64,000 nucleotides of DNA from positions 2,392,001 to 2,456,000 of the forward strand of contig NZ_JAIZBG010000001.1 in the NCBI RefSeq assembly GCF_022267325.1, read 5' to 3'. Positions 1 through 22,327 of the stretch are shown here, piece after piece. A program made the translations under genes and the position numbers. The notes beneath the pieces are model-generated. The model was not told where the DNA came from and ran no database searches. It was given only the letters and a program-made list of their open reading frames with translations. Position 1 is the first letter of the stretch; each line of letters begins with the position of its first letter. Source of the stretch: Leptospira sanjuanensis. Its GTDB lineage: Bacteria; Spirochaetota; Leptospiria; Leptospirales; Leptospiraceae.

Positions 1-744
<744 letters not shown>

Positions 745-1198
745 GATTCCACCCCTTACGTCCATAAAGATACCGGAAAGGCTACTGTCAAGAGGAACCG
801 TGTTCTTAGATCCGCGGTTGTCCCGATCAAAAACGCGTTTCCCAAAGGTTCCCCCATGTTCAAAAAATGAATGAGCAAATCGGAATCGGTTCGACTGTTT
901 TCACATTGAGACGACGTCGTTCATTCCAACTCAAATTCTTCGATTTAAAATAGGGTTGCTATTGAATGGAACATTTTTATATAAAAGGGAAACGGAAATT
1001 TTTTTCCAAAATCTAATAGATAAAAAGGACTAATTTTCAGCTCAAATCACTTTTTATTTTACGAAGGAAGCTATCTGTTCTTATTTTCTTTACAGAATAT
1101 TTGAGCCTCAAAAGAATATTCAATGAATCTTGTCCGTCGAAAAATAATAATGCGAATTCCGAATTTGGAAGAACGAAATTTAAAAAAGAGAGAATCAA
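745..1198. other. Divergent intergenic region between ilvB and the TPR gene
   Basis: This gap of about 450 bases separates two divergent genes. It holds the candidate ilvB promoter and a perfect 10-base palindrome, ACGACGTCGT, at 911-920. A plus-strand TTGCTA at 956-961 is followed after 18 bases by TATAAA at 980-985, a fair promoter for the TPR gene that would imply a leader of roughly 200 bases. Short open frames here overlap ilvB on the opposite strand and look like shadows. Nothing else stands out. Confidence 0.4.
763..791 (-). promoter_or_regulatory. Candidate sigma-70 promoter for ilvB
   Basis: On the minus strand a perfect TTGACA (plus 786-791) is followed after 17 bases by TTTATG (plus 763-768), a partial -10. 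It would give a leader of only about 10-15 bases before the ilvB ribosome site. The -35 match and spacing are good; the -10 is weak. Confidence 0.4.
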
Positions 1199-2308
<1,110 letters not shown>

Positions 2309-2366
2309 CGAACTCCGCCCGTTTAAACCAAGTTAGGCGGACCGAAACGGACTCGCCTTGCCGAAA

Positions 2367-2399
2367 GAATGGGCGTCGTTTTTTATGCGACGCCCGTTC
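2367..2399 (+). terminator. Strong stem-loop after the TPR gene, no T tract
   Basis: A 12-base stem (arms 2367-2378 and 2388-2399, core GGGCGTCG/CGACGCCC, one G-T pair) encloses a T-rich nine-base loop. It lies about 60 bases after the TPR stop. No T run follows, so it may act as an imperfect terminator or a 3' end stabiliser. Confidence 0.45.
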
Positions 2400-2543
2400 G
2401 TTACAAATCGAAATTCTCCGTTAGTACGCTCCTTCAATCAATACTTCAAAAAGAATTCTCCTTGTGCTTCCGAGCCTTCGTCTTGAAATTTACCTCAAAC
2501 AAGGCAAAGCGCATAACGCGCAAACGGCTCTGGAAAGCAATGT

Positions 2544-5081
2544 ATGAATGATATCACCCGGTCGATCCGCAATTTCACCTTTCAATTCATTTTAGTCACC
2601 GAAGTAATCGGCTTCTCCCTCGCAATCGGAGCCTCGATCGTCTTTTTCAAGTCCTTTTTGGAGCTGGATCCGAATCAGCTTCAGAGTGCGGTTCGTTTGA
2701 CCTTAGGTGTTTCCGTTTTCACACTCGCCTTTACCGTTTATTCGGATCTAAGAAAGCTGAAACCGATTTTAAAATATCGCAAGGTCGTCGAACAGGGAAT
2801 CATCGATCGGGAAACCGCCTTTGCGGCACAGAAGTCTTTGACCCGCCTTCCTTTGTTTCATGCAATCGAAATTTCCGGACGTATCTTCGTCACGGCCACG
2901 CTCATCATCCTTTTAAGAAGTTTCACATCTTCCGTCGAGATCGCGGACTTTTACAACCTATTCGCGATTACTACGATCCTTTCGTTGTCGCTCGGGGTTT
3001 ATACGTTTTTAACCACTGAAAAATTGACTACGCAGTTGATCGAGTCGGGAGCGTTCAGCGTGATCGACGCTTCTTCCTTGTTGAAGATACGGTTGACGAC
3101 TTCGCTTACGATGATCTTTATTTTTATCGTTTTGATTCTCGCCGTGGGAGTTTCGAGTCTTGTTTATAAGTTCAATTACGCGGCGGTTCGAAAGTCTTAC
3201 TTCAATCAGATGATCAACGTGAACGAAACGCTTCACATTCTCACGGAATCGATTTTCGACGAAATGAAATCGGATGCGGAAAAGCTGATACACGATCCGA
3301 TCTTTCTTTCCTATGCGGAAAATTACAAATTGAGCGACTTGGAGAGATTTTTGGAAACCCTTCTCAGCCGTTCGCCCAAATACGAATCGATCTCTTTGCT
3401 CCAAGCCGAGGGAGAATCCTGGAGAATTCTCTCGGGAACGGGAACTCTCGCTAAAGACGGAGAATCTCTTTTAAAACAGTTCCGTCTTCCCTCCGAAAAC
3501 AAGGTTTTGGAATCGGTTTCCGCCGAACGAACCTTTGTCAGCGAACCGACCGCATCTCCGGTTTCCGGAACTCCGGTCGTTCTGATTTTGACACCAATTT
3601 CGTCTAACGCGAAACTTTACGTCGCCTATTCCCTTCGAATCGCGGACCTCACGAGTAAACTGATCGGTTCTATCCAGATCGGAAAAACCGGTTATCCCGG
3701 TCTTTTAGGGGCGAGCGAAGTCGTTCTCAATCACGTGAATCCCGCTTTGAATCTCAAACGTCTGCAGGACTTTCCGTTTTACGATCAGGTAAAAGACTAT
3801 CAGGATAACGTTCCGGTTCGTTACTTCTTCGGCGGAAAATACAAATACATGATTCTTCTGAAGAACAAAAAATACGGATTCATTACGTTCGCCTCGGTGG
3901 AAAACGAAGAGATCACGGGAGAAGCGATCGTCGCCGTGTACGCGATGGCGGTGATTTCCTTTTTCGGTCTGATTTTGATCGGAATTCTCATCCATATCAT
4001 TCTTAGAAAAAAACTGAAACCCCTCGAGGAAAGCCAAGACGTTCTCGAATCGATGGCCGATGGAAATCTTACGCAGTCCCTGAAGGTTCTCGCATTGGAC
4101 GAAATCGGAGAAATGTCGATCTCGATCAATTCGTTTAACAAAAAGGTGAAAACGGTTTTGGGTAAAATCGTAAACGCATCCAACAACCTCGCGACTTCCT
4201 CCGATGAAATGTCCGGCGCTTTGAACTTCATTTCGGATAACGCACAAAACCAAGCGGCTTCCTCCGAAGAGATCTCCGCTTCGATCGAAGAGATTTCCGC
4301 GGGAATGGACGGAGTGGAAGCGCAGACGAAAGAACAGGTCAACCTTTTGAACAAACTCGCATCGGATATGAAACTCTTCTCCGATTCGATCCACGAAACT
4401 TCCAGCAACCTGGACAAGACCTTATTCGAAGTCGAAAAAATCACGCAGGACGCGAAAAAGGGAGGAAGTTCCCTCGAACTCACCAATCAATCGATCACAA
4501 AGATCAGCCGCAGCTCGGAAGATATCGCGGGAGTGATCGAGATCATCAACACGATCTCGGAACAAATTCATCTTCTTGCGTTGAACGCCGCGATCGAAGC
4601 CGCAAGAGCGGGAGCAGCGGGGAAAGGTTTTGCGGTCGTCGCCGACGAGATTTCCAAACTCGCCGATAAAACCACGAACAGCATCAAGGACATCGAACAG
4701 ATCATCCAGAGTAACGAAGCGGAGATCGGAATCGGAATTCAGAACATCACCGATACGGTGACGGTGATCTCGGGTATCATTGCGGGCATTTCCGAAATCA
4801 ACAGCCAGATGAAAGTCGTGAATCAATTTATGGAACATCAGCTTTCCAAAAACGATCAGATGAATTTCACCGCAAAGGAAGTCAAGGACAGATCCGACGT
4901 AATTCAAGGTGCGGTTCGGGAACAGAAAATCGCGATCGAAGAAATTTCAAGGACGATCACGACGATCAACGATCTCAATCAATCTTCCGCGGCTTCCTCC
5001 GAAGAACTCAGCTCTAGTTCCATCGGTTTAGCGAAATTAGCCGAGGATCTGAAACGAGAAGTGGAATTCTTCAAACTTTAA
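2544..5081 (+). CDS. Methyl-accepting chemotaxis protein with six membrane segments
   Basis: The 845-residue chemoreceptor passes signals to CheW and CheA. Five hydrophobic segments lie near residues 12-34, 45-66, 107-125, 138-155 and 187-210. A non-membrane stretch of about 255 residues follows, probably the periplasmic sensor, then a sixth segment at about 465-487. A HAMP-like linker ([23 protein letters not shown]) precedes a long coiled coil with the invariant hairpin tip [11 protein letters not shown] near residue 680 and [13 protein letters not shown] methylation helices. The N-terminal set of extra membrane helices is unlike the two-helix Tsr type and may itself be a sensor. The start MNDITRS is preceded by GGAAAG. 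The ligand cannot be told. No che genes are adjacent. Confidence 0.93.
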   Translation: MNDITRSIRNFTFQFILVTEVIGFSLAIGASIVFFKSFLELDPNQLQSAVRLTLGVSVFTLAFTVYSDLRKLKPILKYRKVVEQGIIDRETAFAAQKSLTRLPLFHAIEISGRIFVTATLIILLRSFTSSVEIADFYNLFAITTILSLSLGVYTFLTTEKLTTQLIESGAFSVIDASSLLKIRLTTSLTMIFIFIVLILAVGVSSLVYKFNYAAVRKSYFNQMINVNETLHILTESIFDEMKSDAEKLIHDPIFLSYAENYKLSDLERFLETLLSRSPKYESISLLQAEGESWRILSGTGTLAKDGESLLKQFRLPSENKVLESVSAERTFVSEPTASPVSGTPVVLILTPISSNAKLYVAYSLRIADLTSKLIGSIQIGKTGYPGLLGASEVVLNHVNPALNLKRLQDFPFYDQVKDYQDNVPVRYFFGGKYKYMILLKNKKYGFITFASVENEEITGEAIVAVYAMAVISFFGLILIGILIHIILRKKLKPLEESQDVLESMADGNLTQSLKVLALDEIGEMSISINSFNKKVKTVLGKIVNASNNLATSSDEMSGALNFISDNAQNQAASSEEISASIEEISAGMDGVEAQTKEQVNLLNKLASDMKLFSDSIHETSSNLDKTLFEVEKITQDAKKGGSSLELTNQSITKISRSSEDIAGVIEIINTISEQIHLLALNAAIEAARAGAAGKGFAVVADEISKLADKTTNSIKDIEQIIQSNEAEIGIGIQNITDTVTVISGIIAGISEINSQMKVVNQFMEHQLSKNDQMNFTAKEVKDRSDVIQGAVREQKIAIEEISRTITTINDLNQSSAASSEELSSSSIGLAKLAEDLKREVEFFKL

Positions 5082-5159
5082 ACCTCGCCTCGAGGAGAAG
5101 AGCGACCCGACATCGCAAAAACCCTTGATTTTTCCCCCCGTGCTTTTACTTTGCACTTT

Positions 5160-5429
<270 letters not shown>

Positions 5430-5438
5430 TCTTCACGA

Positions 5439-5460
5439 TTCCGAGCCGTTCGGCTCGGAA
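5439..5460 (+). terminator. Stem-loop after the small protein
   Basis: CCGAGCC-GTTC-GGCTCGG with flanking TT/AA gives a compact nine-base stem at 5439-5460. It begins about ten bases past the stop. It has no T tract, so termination strength is uncertain. The rest of 5461-5676, up to the convergent gene, shows nothing recognisable. Confidence 0.4.
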
Positions 5461-5676
5461 AAACATTCGCTCTCAACTCGATCTCCTTCAACCGCTTCGA
5501 ATCGACCTCTGTCGTAAGGACCGAAATCCGAGTTCCCATTCTTTTCCTTTCCCGAATTCGAGTGCACTATGCAAAAATCTCCTTTCCAGGCTTGGAAACA
5601 AGAAACGTTTCAGTTCGAGTCCGTAAACGATCTGCGGAATAATCCGAGCCAACGAACCTCGGATTTTTACTTCGGA

Positions 5677-7680
<2,004 letters not shown>

Positions 7681-7745
7681 AAGGGAAGATACGCCGGACG
7701 GTGTATTTTATGTAGCCATAATCAGAATTTGAGTTCGTTCGTAAA

Positions 7746-7797
7746 CAAAAAACCAGTTTCGACCCGCAGGCAATTCGGAGAATTCTCCGGTTTTTTG
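7746..7797. promoter_or_regulatory. Palindromic hairpin region between divergent genes
   Basis: A perfect 14-base palindrome CGGAGAATTCTCCG (7776-7789) runs into GTTTTTTG. The outer arms CAAAAAACC (7746-7754) and GGTTTTTTG (7789-7797) are also inverted. It lies about 50 bases before the start of the kinase gene, in its likely leader. It could be an operator or a short attenuator. No terminator is expected between divergent genes. Confidence 0.35.
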
Positions 7798-7847
7798 AAC
7801 CCCCTTTCTGTAGTTGTCTTTTGAAAGGAAGTTCAAAATCTTTGTGA

Positions 7848-9147
<1,300 letters not shown>

Positions 9148-9151
<4 letters not shown>

Positions 9152-9399
9152 CGAAATTGTTAAACGAACTCGAAAAAGGTCAGGAAGGTTCGATCCTTTC
9201 CCTTCTTCTCCAACCCGGAAAGGAAGACTTGTTTCGAAACATCCTCGACATCGGACTTTTGCCCGGGACGAAAATTCTCGTTTTGGAAAAATATCCGACT
9301 CAAAAGAAGATGGTTCTCCGTGCGGGAGAAGTGGAAATCGCGATTCGGGAAGGAGAAGCGGAGCTCATCCAAATTGGAGAAGTTCATGGGTCATTCTAA
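9148..9399 (+). CDS. feoA: FeoA-domain protein, ferrous iron transport
   Basis: The 83-residue SH3-like FeoA domain carries the family pattern [16 protein letters not shown] (residues about 35-50) followed by [22 protein letters not shown]. FeoA binds FeoB and aids its assembly or activity in the inner membrane. The start overlaps the kinase stop by four bases and the 3' end overlaps feoB by 14 bases. This tight coupling makes a kinase-feoA-feoB unit. Confidence 0.9.
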
Positions 9400-11500
9400 C
9401 GTGAAAGCGCAGGAAAAAACTTCCCGAATTCTCATGGCGGGAAATCCGAACTGCGGTAAATCGACCTTATTCAATCGCCTAACAGGGCTTAGACAAAAAA
9501 CCGGCAACTATCACGGGGTCACCGTGGAAAAAGCCGAAGGGATTTTGGGACACGGAGAACATTCCCTGAAAGTTCTGGATCTTCCCGGTGCGTTCAGTCT
9601 CGGCGGAAACTCCGAAGACAAACAGATCACGAGCCGGGTTCTCATCGGTCACGAAGAAGGAGATCGGATTCTTTTCGTGATGGACGCTTCCCTCGCGGAA
9701 AGAAGTCTTCAGTTTCTGCTTCAGATCCTGGAACTCGACGTACCCGTGTTAGTCGCCGTCACGATGCGGGACGTTCTCGAAAAAAAACGGGTTCACTTGG
9801 ATCTGGACGTTCTTTCGAGAGAATTCGGAATTCCGTTTCAATACGTGAATCCGAAAAACGGAGAAGGAGTTCAGGAACTAAAGGATCTTCTCGTTTCTCC
9901 CGGAGCTTTCCGGCTTCCGATCCGCTCCTTTACTTGGGACAAGGAAAGGGAGAATTTTACGAACGGGCTGCTGCGTTCGCTCGACTCCGAACATTCAAAA
10001 TCTCTTAAATTCGTTCTATTAAATTCGTTCAAAGAACTTTCGGGAGAAACTCTTCAAAAAGGTCTTCCAGGCCTTTCTTTGTTTTCCGAAGATTCCCAAA
10101 ACGTAATCCGACAAGAATTTTCCCGTTTCGGAAAATCCTTCACCTATCTCGAAGAACTCACTCAAAAATCCATCTACATCAAAAAGATATTGGGGAACGC
10201 GCTCGGAGGAAACGCACTTCCGAACGAGCGCGTTCTTTCCCAGGCGGATAAGATTCTTCTGCATCCTTTTTGGGGATTGGTTTCCTTTTTGGGAATCATG
10301 GCCTTGATGTTTCAAGCGCTCTTCACTTGGTCGGAAACTCCGATGGATTGGATCGAGTCGAGCGTTCAAAGCGTCGGAAGTTTTGTCGGCGGTTTTATGG
10401 AAGAAGGTCCGTTGCGTTCTCTCGTTCAGGAAGGGATCATCGGAGGAGTCGGAGCGGTTCTCGTTTTTATTCCGCAAATCAGTTTGCTTTTTTTCTTTAT
10501 CGGAATTTTGGAAGAGACCGGTTATATCGCGCGCGCTTCGTTCGTGATGGATCGGTTTATGAGCAAATTCGGTCTTTCCGGAAAATCGTTTATCCCCCTT
10601 CTTTCCTCCGCCGCTTGCGCCGTGCCCGCGATCATGGGTACAAGAACCATCGAGAACAAATCGGATCGAATCACTACGATTTTAGTTTCACCTTTGATCA
10701 CTTGTTCGGCCCGGTATCCGGTTTACATTCTCGTAATCGCCGCCGTGTTTCCCGCGACAAAAATCTGGGGGATTTTCAGCGTGCAGGCTCTGACGATGCT
10801 CGGTCTGTTTCTTGCCGGAATGATCGCGTCCATGCTCGCGGCTCTCGTTTTCAAAAAGACGTTCTTTCGATCGGACTCCTCTTATTTTCTGATGGAACTC
10901 CCCGCTTACAACGCGCCTTCGATCAAAAGTCTTTTGTTAAACGTATTCAAAAAACTGAAAGCATTTTTGTCCACCGCGGGTCAGATCATCCTTTTTATTT
11001 CCATTCTCCTTTGGTTTTTGGCGAACTATCCGCGAATCGATTCCGCGCAATACCCGAACGCGTCCGAGGCGGAACTCAAAAAAATCCAAATCCGCGAATC
11101 GTATGCGGGGGACGCGGGAAAATTCATGGAGCCCGTTTTAAAACCGATCGGATTTGATTGGAAGATGGGAATCGGAATCATCACCTCGTTTGCTGCGAGA
11201 GAAATCATGGTCTCCACTCTTTCCATTATCTACGGAGTCGGAGGGGAAGAATCGGACGACGATCTCAAAGAAGCGATCCGCAAGGACAAGGATGAAAACG
11301 GAAAAGAAGTCTGGGGTTTGCGGAACTCGGTTAGCCTTTTGCTGTTTTTCGCCTTTGCCTGTCAGTGTATGTCCACGCTCGCCGTGGTAAAAAAGGAAAC
11401 CAACTCGGTCGCCTGGCCTCTCTTTTTATTCGGATACATGACGTTATTAGCATATACCACTTCGTTTATCGTTTTCCAGGTTTGGAATCTGTTTTCCTAA
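9386..11500 (+). CDS. feoB: Ferrous iron transporter FeoB
   Basis: FeoB is the inner-membrane Fe(II) permease with an N-terminal G domain. The 704-residue form starts at MGHSNVKAQ (9386, with GGAGAAG upstream). The open frame reaches 9320 but that part overlaps feoA. G1 is GNPNCGKST (about residues 18-26), G2/G3 are [12 protein letters not shown] and DLPGAFSL. The G4 position reads TMRD (residues 126-129), where NxxD is usual. From about residue 290 the two Gate domains follow with conserved Cys sites: [17 protein letters not shown] and [11 protein letters not shown]. The C-terminus is hydrophobic. No Fur box was recognised upstream of the operon. Confidence 0.95.
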   Translation: MGHSNVKAQEKTSRILMAGNPNCGKSTLFNRLTGLRQKTGNYHGVTVEKAEGILGHGEHSLKVLDLPGAFSLGGNSEDKQITSRVLIGHEEGDRILFVMDASLAERSLQFLLQILELDVPVLVAVTMRDVLEKKRVHLDLDVLSREFGIPFQYVNPKNGEGVQELKDLLVSPGAFRLPIRSFTWDKERENFTNGLLRSLDSEHSKSLKFVLLNSFKELSGETLQKGLPGLSLFSEDSQNVIRQEFSRFGKSFTYLEELTQKSIYIKKILGNALGGNALPNERVLSQADKILLHPFWGLVSFLGIMALMFQALFTWSETPMDWIESSVQSVGSFVGGFMEEGPLRSLVQEGIIGGVGAVLVFIPQISLLFFFIGILEETGYIARASFVMDRFMSKFGLSGKSFIPLLSSAACAVPAIMGTRTIENKSDRITTILVSPLITCSARYPVYILVIAAVFPATKIWGIFSVQALTMLGLFLAGMIASMLAALVFKKTFFRSDSSYFLMELPAYNAPSIKSLLLNVFKKLKAFLSTAGQIILFISILLWFLANYPRIDSAQYPNASEAELKKIQIRESYAGDAGKFMEPVLKPIGFDWKMGIGIITSFAAREIMVSTLSIIYGVGGEESDDDLKEAIRKDKDENGKEVWGLRNSVSLLLFFAFACQCMSTLAVVKKETNSVAWPLFLFGYMTLLAYTTSFIVFQVWNLFS

Positions 11501-11512
11501 TATAAATTGCGG

Positions 11513-13471
<1,959 letters not shown>

Positions 13472-13487
13472 AAACACGAAGAATCAC

Positions 13488-14486
13488 ATGACCTTTCAAA
13501 AAGAATTTTCACTTTCCTCCGCGCTGCGAGTCGGCCCGGAATATCCTCCGATCGTTGTCGCCGAAATCGGACTCAATCACAACAACGACGAAGACATCGG
13601 AAAACGAACGATCGCCGCCGCCAAAAAGTGCGGAGCGCAGGCCGTAAAATTTCAATCCTATGTTACCGAAGAATTCATCGACGTTCACAATCCGGACGCG
13701 AAGATCCTCGTCGATATATTCAAAAAATATGAACTATCGGAAGCGATGCATAAGAAGTTTCAAAAGACGGCCGAAGAAGAAGGACTCGTCTTTTTTTCGA
13801 CCCCTCTTTGCGTCAGTTCGCTTCAAATGCTCGTAAATCTAAAGGTTCCCGCGATCAAAATCGCGAGCGGGGACGTTACCAACAAATCGCTTTTATCGGA
13901 GACGGCGCGCACCAAACTTCCCGTGATCCTTTCCTCCGGCGCGGCGGATTTTTTCGAACTCAGCCGTGCGATCTCCTTTTTGGAAAACGAAGGAACGGAC
14001 AAACTTTGTCTTTTGCATTGCGTTTCCTTATATCCGACTCCGCCGGAAAAAGCGAATCTGAAGGTGGTGGAAACATTCAAAAATCTGTATGTCTGTCCGG
14101 TGGGCTTTTCGGATCATACTGCGGGGAGCGTCGCCGCAAGCGTAGCGGTTTCGTTAGGCGCTTCTATGATCGAAAAACATTTCACCTTGGATCAAAATCT
14201 GGACGGGCCGGATCACGGAATTTCGGCCAACCCCGAAGAATTAAAAGCGGTTTGCGACAACGCGCTTGTCGCATGGAAGATGAAGGGAAACGGAGAAAAG
14301 AAACCTTGGCCGGAAGAAGTCCGCGGAAGATTTTTCGGAAGAAGATCCTTATACTCGGATGCGAAGGGCGCGCCGATCGCGCTTCGTCCCGACCTGACAC
14401 AAAAAGAATCCAGATTTTTCGATGCATGGGAAACGGAAAAAACGAGCGGACTCAAAGCGGAATCCGGCAAACCCTTTCATGTTTAG
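13488..14486 (+). CDS. NeuB-family nonulosonic acid synthase with a short C-terminus
   Basis: NeuB-type enzymes condense phosphoenolpyruvate with a hexosamine to make sialic, legionaminic or pseudaminic acids. The TIM-barrel marks are clear: [13 protein letters not shown] (residues about 24-36), [50 protein letters not shown] and [17 protein letters not shown]. The 332-residue length is at the low end: the antifreeze-like (SAF) domain starts normally ([12 protein letters not shown]) but ends early with little similarity. It begins 16 bases after the sulfatase, and its end overlaps the peptidase gene. No CMP-transferase (neuA) or epimerase lies nearby, so the product cannot be assigned. Confidence 0.85.
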   Translation: MTFQKEFSLSSALRVGPEYPPIVVAEIGLNHNNDEDIGKRTIAAAKKCGAQAVKFQSYVTEEFIDVHNPDAKILVDIFKKYELSEAMHKKFQKTAEEEGLVFFSTPLCVSSLQMLVNLKVPAIKIASGDVTNKSLLSETARTKLPVILSSGAADFFELSRAISFLENEGTDKLCLLHCVSLYPTPPEKANLKVVETFKNLYVCPVGFSDHTAGSVAASVAVSLGASMIEKHFTLDQNLDGPDHGISANPEELKAVCDNALVAWKMKGNGEKKPWPEEVRGRFFGRRSLYSDAKGAPIALRPDLTQKESRFFDAWETEKTSGLKAESGKPFHV

Positions 14487-15636
14487 TCTATTTCAGCCAA
14501 GAACATTCGTTTTTTCTAAATTACAAAATCCGATCGTAAAAGTCGGTTTTTTGATTCTTCTCGTTTCCGCTTCCGTCGGTGGCGCGCCCGCGGCGTACGG
14601 CAATCTCGGTTCGGAAGTGGACTTTATCGATTTCGGAAGATGGACCACGGCTCCGTTTAGTTATTCGGTTTCTTCTTCGTTTTCTCCCGAATACGGAGGT
14701 TATAATCTTTTCGATTCGGACCCGACCACTCACTGGTATTCCGCCAATCGACCGGGAAACGAATGGATCATCGTCGACTTCGGTTCCAAACGCCTGATCA
14801 ACGGCTTGGAAATCACGGTTCCTTTGTTCCGCAAAGAGCGCGCCGTGAAAAAATACGAGATTCAGGTTCTAATCCGGGACGACTGGAGAACCATATTCAC
14901 GAATCAGAACGTGGAGCTGAAGAACTTTCACAAACTGGAAAGTTTGGACGCCTCGGTTTTACGGATTTATTTTCCTGATACGACAGATAGAGGTGTCGTG
15001 ATCAGCGATCTCAAACTCTTTCTCAATCAAAGACTGTTGAATGGAATCGATCCTCGCCTCCGCGGATATACCTTTCCCGTTTTAGGCGGACTCATTCCGA
15101 GTTTCGATTTTCAGCTCCCGAACGCTCCCCGCGTATATCGGAACGGGGTTCATAAGGGAATCGATATATACAAAAAACGAGATACAAATGGCCAGATTTC
15201 CAATCTGAACTTCCAAGACGAGGCAGTCGCTCCCGCGGACGGAATCGTTGTGCGTGCGGATCTGAATTATTCTCCCATGACCTTGGCCGATTACGAATAT
15301 CATACGGCTCAATCGCAAAAAGGTACGGTCACCTTCGTCGAAAAGGATTTCGGCGGCAGACAAATCTGGATCGATCACGGCCACGGAGTCATGACGAGCT
15401 TCAATCATCTTTCCTCGATTCGAAAGAATCTCAATGTTGGCGATAAGGTGAAACAAGGAGAAGTCATCGGAAACGTAGGCAACTCCGGTCTCATCGAAGA
15501 AGCGAAAGGTTCCGCGGATAACGTTCATCTTCACTTTGAGATCTGGGTGGACGGAGAATTTTTCGGAAACGGGGTCGCACCCGCGCAAGTTCGAAAGATG
15601 CTACAGTTCTTTTTCAAAAGAAGCGGCGTGGATTGA
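14479..15636 (+). CDS. Exported M23 peptidase with an N-terminal discoidin-like domain
   Basis: The 385-residue protein has an N-terminal hydrophobic segment ([20 protein letters not shown]), fitting a signal peptide after a charged stretch. Residues about 50-175 look like an F5/8 (discoidin) carbohydrate-binding sandwich ([33 protein letters not shown]). The C-terminal LytM/M23 domain has HKGID (about 224), [14 protein letters not shown] and the zinc pair HLHFE (about 351), so active-site ligands seem intact. It probably cleaves peptidoglycan cross-links in the periplasm. ATG 14479 overlaps the neuB-like stop by eight bases; an upstream open frame from 14422 lies inside neuB. It is the last gene of the kinase-feoAB run. 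Confidence 0.87.
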   Translation: MFSLFQPRTFVFSKLQNPIVKVGFLILLVSASVGGAPAAYGNLGSEVDFIDFGRWTTAPFSYSVSSSFSPEYGGYNLFDSDPTTHWYSANRPGNEWIIVDFGSKRLINGLEITVPLFRKERAVKKYEIQVLIRDDWRTIFTNQNVELKNFHKLESLDASVLRIYFPDTTDRGVVISDLKLFLNQRLLNGIDPRLRGYTFPVLGGLIPSFDFQLPNAPRVYRNGVHKGIDIYKKRDTNGQISNLNFQDEAVAPADGIVVRADLNYSPMTLADYEYHTAQSQKGTVTFVEKDFGGRQIWIDHGHGVMTSFNHLSSIRKNLNVGDKVKQGEVIGNVGNSGLIEEAKGSADNVHLHFEIWVDGEFFGNGVAPAQVRKMLQFFFKRSGVD

Positions 15637-15674
15637 AAAACGAACGTGACTTCGGGAATTTCTTTCTGTTATTT

Positions 15675-15688
15675 GTGGTAGTTCCCAC
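15675..15688 (+). repeat. Dispersed repeat, full core copy
   Basis: GTGGTAGTTCCCAC followed by ATTTT. A degenerate relative (TGTAAGTTCCCGTTTCC) follows at about 15721. It lies in the convergent gap after the peptidase gene. Confidence 0.75.
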
Positions 15689-15796
15689 ATTTTCGAAACT
15701 TCGGAATCAGACGAACCCTATGTAAGTTCCCGTTTCCTAGGGTTTGGCTCCGATGTTCCCCGCGAAAGCGATAGAGGCGGGCATCGTATTTTGCGA

Positions 15797-15823
15797 AAGC
15801 CATAATTGCGACCACTATGGCTT
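15797..15823. terminator. Bidirectional hairpin between convergent genes
   Basis: AAGCCATA (15797-15804) and TATGGCTT (15816-15823) form an eight-base stem with an 11-base loop, followed by TT on the plus strand. It lies just past the end of the minus-strand DUF1835 gene and could end transcription from both sides. Confidence 0.4.
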
Positions 15824-15830
15824 TTAGGAT

Positions 15831-16577
15831 TCAGTTACGTCTGCGTATGATACGAACTTGAAAGTCTTGCATTCTTTTCAATTCGCCCTCCGCTTCGACA
15901 AAACCGTCTCGAATTAAATTTCGAATCCTCGAAGTGTAAAAAGAATCGCTCAGTCTTCTCCTTTTTTCAAATCCGTCCACTAAACAATTGCCGACGACAC
16001 GAACTGCTGCTCGCCATTGATCCGGAATCAAAGCCAAAATTTCCGAATCGTAATGATTGATCGGCAAAAAAACGATTTTTCCATTTTCATACGCCCGTAA
16101 AAAACTTTCCTGGTTTTGTATTTTCACGAATTCCTCGACATACCGATCGCGTTCGAGAATTTTTAATTCGACACGCAGCGCTTCAAAATCTTTCAAAGTT
16201 ATCCAATCGATTGAATCCCAATCTTTTACATTCACAACTTCCACAATACCTATGTATTTTTTCAATAACCAACAAATCAGCCGTAGAAAAACTTGATCGT
16301 TTGCAAAATCGTCGTGCCAAATAAAGATAGATTCGATTTCATTCGATTCGGCCATTTTAAGAACTTCGGCTTGTCCTTCTCGGATCCATTCCATATCTTC
16401 CCAAAGCCCTCGATCACCATAGGTCAATTCGGCCAAATAAAAAAGACGTTCTTGAAGATTCGAAAGCGGGCCTCCACACAATTCAATGTCCATTAAAGAA
16501 AAAATTTCATTCTCCTGAAACAGAACTTTTAATTTATGCGCCGAACAATCATTCGAGACTATATGAAGAACAGACAT
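15831..16577 (-). CDS. DUF1835/DUF3658 domain protein
   Basis: The 248-residue soluble protein starts MSVLHIVSNDCSAHKLK, the usual DUF1835 opening, and ends with a DUF3658-like block (SDSFYTSRIRNLIRDGFVEAEGEL). The family has no known biochemical role. ATG at 16577 has GAAAG upstream; the frame extends to 16640 but lacks family similarity there. The gene and its upstream 290 bases are visibly more AT-rich than both flanks, and it is convergent with the peptidase gene and divergent from fliF. It may be a transferred single gene placed between two large operons. Confidence 0.75.
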   Translation of the reverse strand: MSVLHIVSNDCSAHKLKVLFQENEIFSLMDIELCGGPLSNLQERLFYLAELTYGDRGLWEDMEWIREGQAEVLKMAESNEIESIFIWHDDFANDQVFLRLICWLLKKYIGIVEVVNVKDWDSIDWITLKDFEALRVELKILERDRYVEEFVKIQNQESFLRAYENGKIVFLPINHYDSEILALIPDQWRAAVRVVGNCLVDGFEKRRRLSDSFYTSRIRNLIRDGFVEAEGELKRMQDFQVRIIRRRN

Positions 16578-16811
16578 GGCTTTCAAGTCAATACACCGAA
16601 GACTCCGTGATTTGCACCATAATTTTTCTTCGATTTTCAATACGAAAGCGATCGAAAAAACTCAACACATCGCGACCCACTTTTCACTACACAAAGATTC
16701 AGTACGCGCAAGCGTCTTTCCAAACACATTCAAAATGACGAATGAACGCATTTCACTGCGCTTAACATTTGTGTACCGAAAGAAAATTTTCTAAAAAAAT
16801 TCGAAAAGGGA

Positions 16812-16839
16812 TTGTACTTTCTTTCCGATATTTGATTAT
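16812..16839 (+). promoter_or_regulatory. Candidate promoter for the fliF operon
   Basis: TTGTAC (16812-16817) and GATTAT (16834-16839) are 16 bases apart, about 30 bases before the fliF start. It is a fair sigma-70-like match in an AT-rich stretch. No sigma-28 (TAAA...GCCGATAA) or sigma-54 pattern was seen. Confidence 0.35.
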
Positions 16840-16871
16840 GTCCCGTATTGTAAATTCGGTGGAGATTCGTT

Positions 16872-19540
<2,669 letters not shown>

Positions 19541-19543
19541 CTC

Positions 19544-20467
<924 letters not shown>

Positions 20468-20583
20468 ACTCGAAGCCGTTCTGGAATCGCAACCGTCGAC
20501 GGCCGTTTTCGGTCGGAAGCCTTTGTCTTTTTTCTCGGTTCGGAATTCGCTTTCGAGCCAAGACATTCTTCTCCCTTCTTATC

Positions 20584-20619
20584 GATCTCCCGGGAAAACC
20601 GGGAGATCTTTTCTTTTTG
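20584..20619 (+). terminator. Strong intrinsic terminator after fliH
   Basis: Perfect ten-base arms GATCTCCCGG (20584-20593) and CCGGGAGATC (20599-20608) around a GAAAA loop, followed by TTTTCTTTTT. This is a textbook rho-independent terminator lying inside the flagellar gene order, 117 bases after fliH. Confidence 0.85.
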
Positions 20620-20822
20620 TGGGAGATCCTACAATTTCATTCGGAGAATTCGGTTTTAAGAAAAAGTTATGTGGTAGTTCCCACATTCTTCCTAAACCGA
20701 ACGTTTTGGTTCGGGCGATTCGAAACATCATTCGTATGAGTTCCCACATTTTTGAAATCGGCGGAATTTGCGGTGGCTCCCGCAAATCCGATCGTAAACA
20801 AAGTCTGCGTGGTAGTTCCCAC
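20619..20822 (+). repeat. Cluster of five dispersed-repeat copies between fliH and fliI
   Basis: Same-orientation copies lie at 20619-20634 (GTGGGAGATCCTACAA, variant), 20671-20684 (GTGGTAGTTCCCAC), 20734-20747 (GTATGAGTTCCCAC), 20772-20784 (GGTGGCTCCCGCA, variant) and 20809-20822 (GTGGTAGTTCCCAC). The region 20468-20959 holds no gene. Predicted minus-strand frames beginning MWEL or similar are by-products of the repeat. Confidence 0.8.
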
Positions 20823-20912
20823 AAAACCGCAAACCCACGGAAGAATTCTCACAAGAACTCACTGAACCCTGCCTTCGTAAGCGACATAATTCTTTTATTT
20901 TCCCATAGATAC

Positions 20913-20941
20913 TTGACTTTCCGGGAAATTCTGGATACCAA
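20913..20941 (+). promoter_or_regulatory. Possible promoter for fliI
   Basis: TTGACT (20913-20918) is a good -35. The -10 at 17 bases is TACCAA, which is weak. A promoter is expected here because a strong terminator and a 490-base gap separate fliI from fliH. Confidence 0.3.
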
Positions 20942-20959
20942 GAGATATTCTTACGGCCT

Positions 20960-22324
<1,365 letters not shown>

Positions 22325-22327
22325 TCC

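Noticed and set aside
756..857. 33-residue minus-strand frame just before ilvB with several Leu/Val codons, a possible attenuator peptide
   Set aside because: No ribosome site, no terminator hairpin follows, and it overlaps the better-supported promoter TTGACA...TTTATG.
2369..2551. 60-residue frame between the TPR and chemoreceptor genes
   Set aside because: It starts inside a hairpin and overlaps the chemoreceptor start; no protein-like features.
20579..20852. Minus-strand small frames starting MWEL or similar between fliH and fliI
   Set aside because: They are produced by the dispersed repeat read backwards (ATGTGGGAACT...) and have no ribosome sites or family similarity. The same holds at 56379-56561 and 56701-57069.
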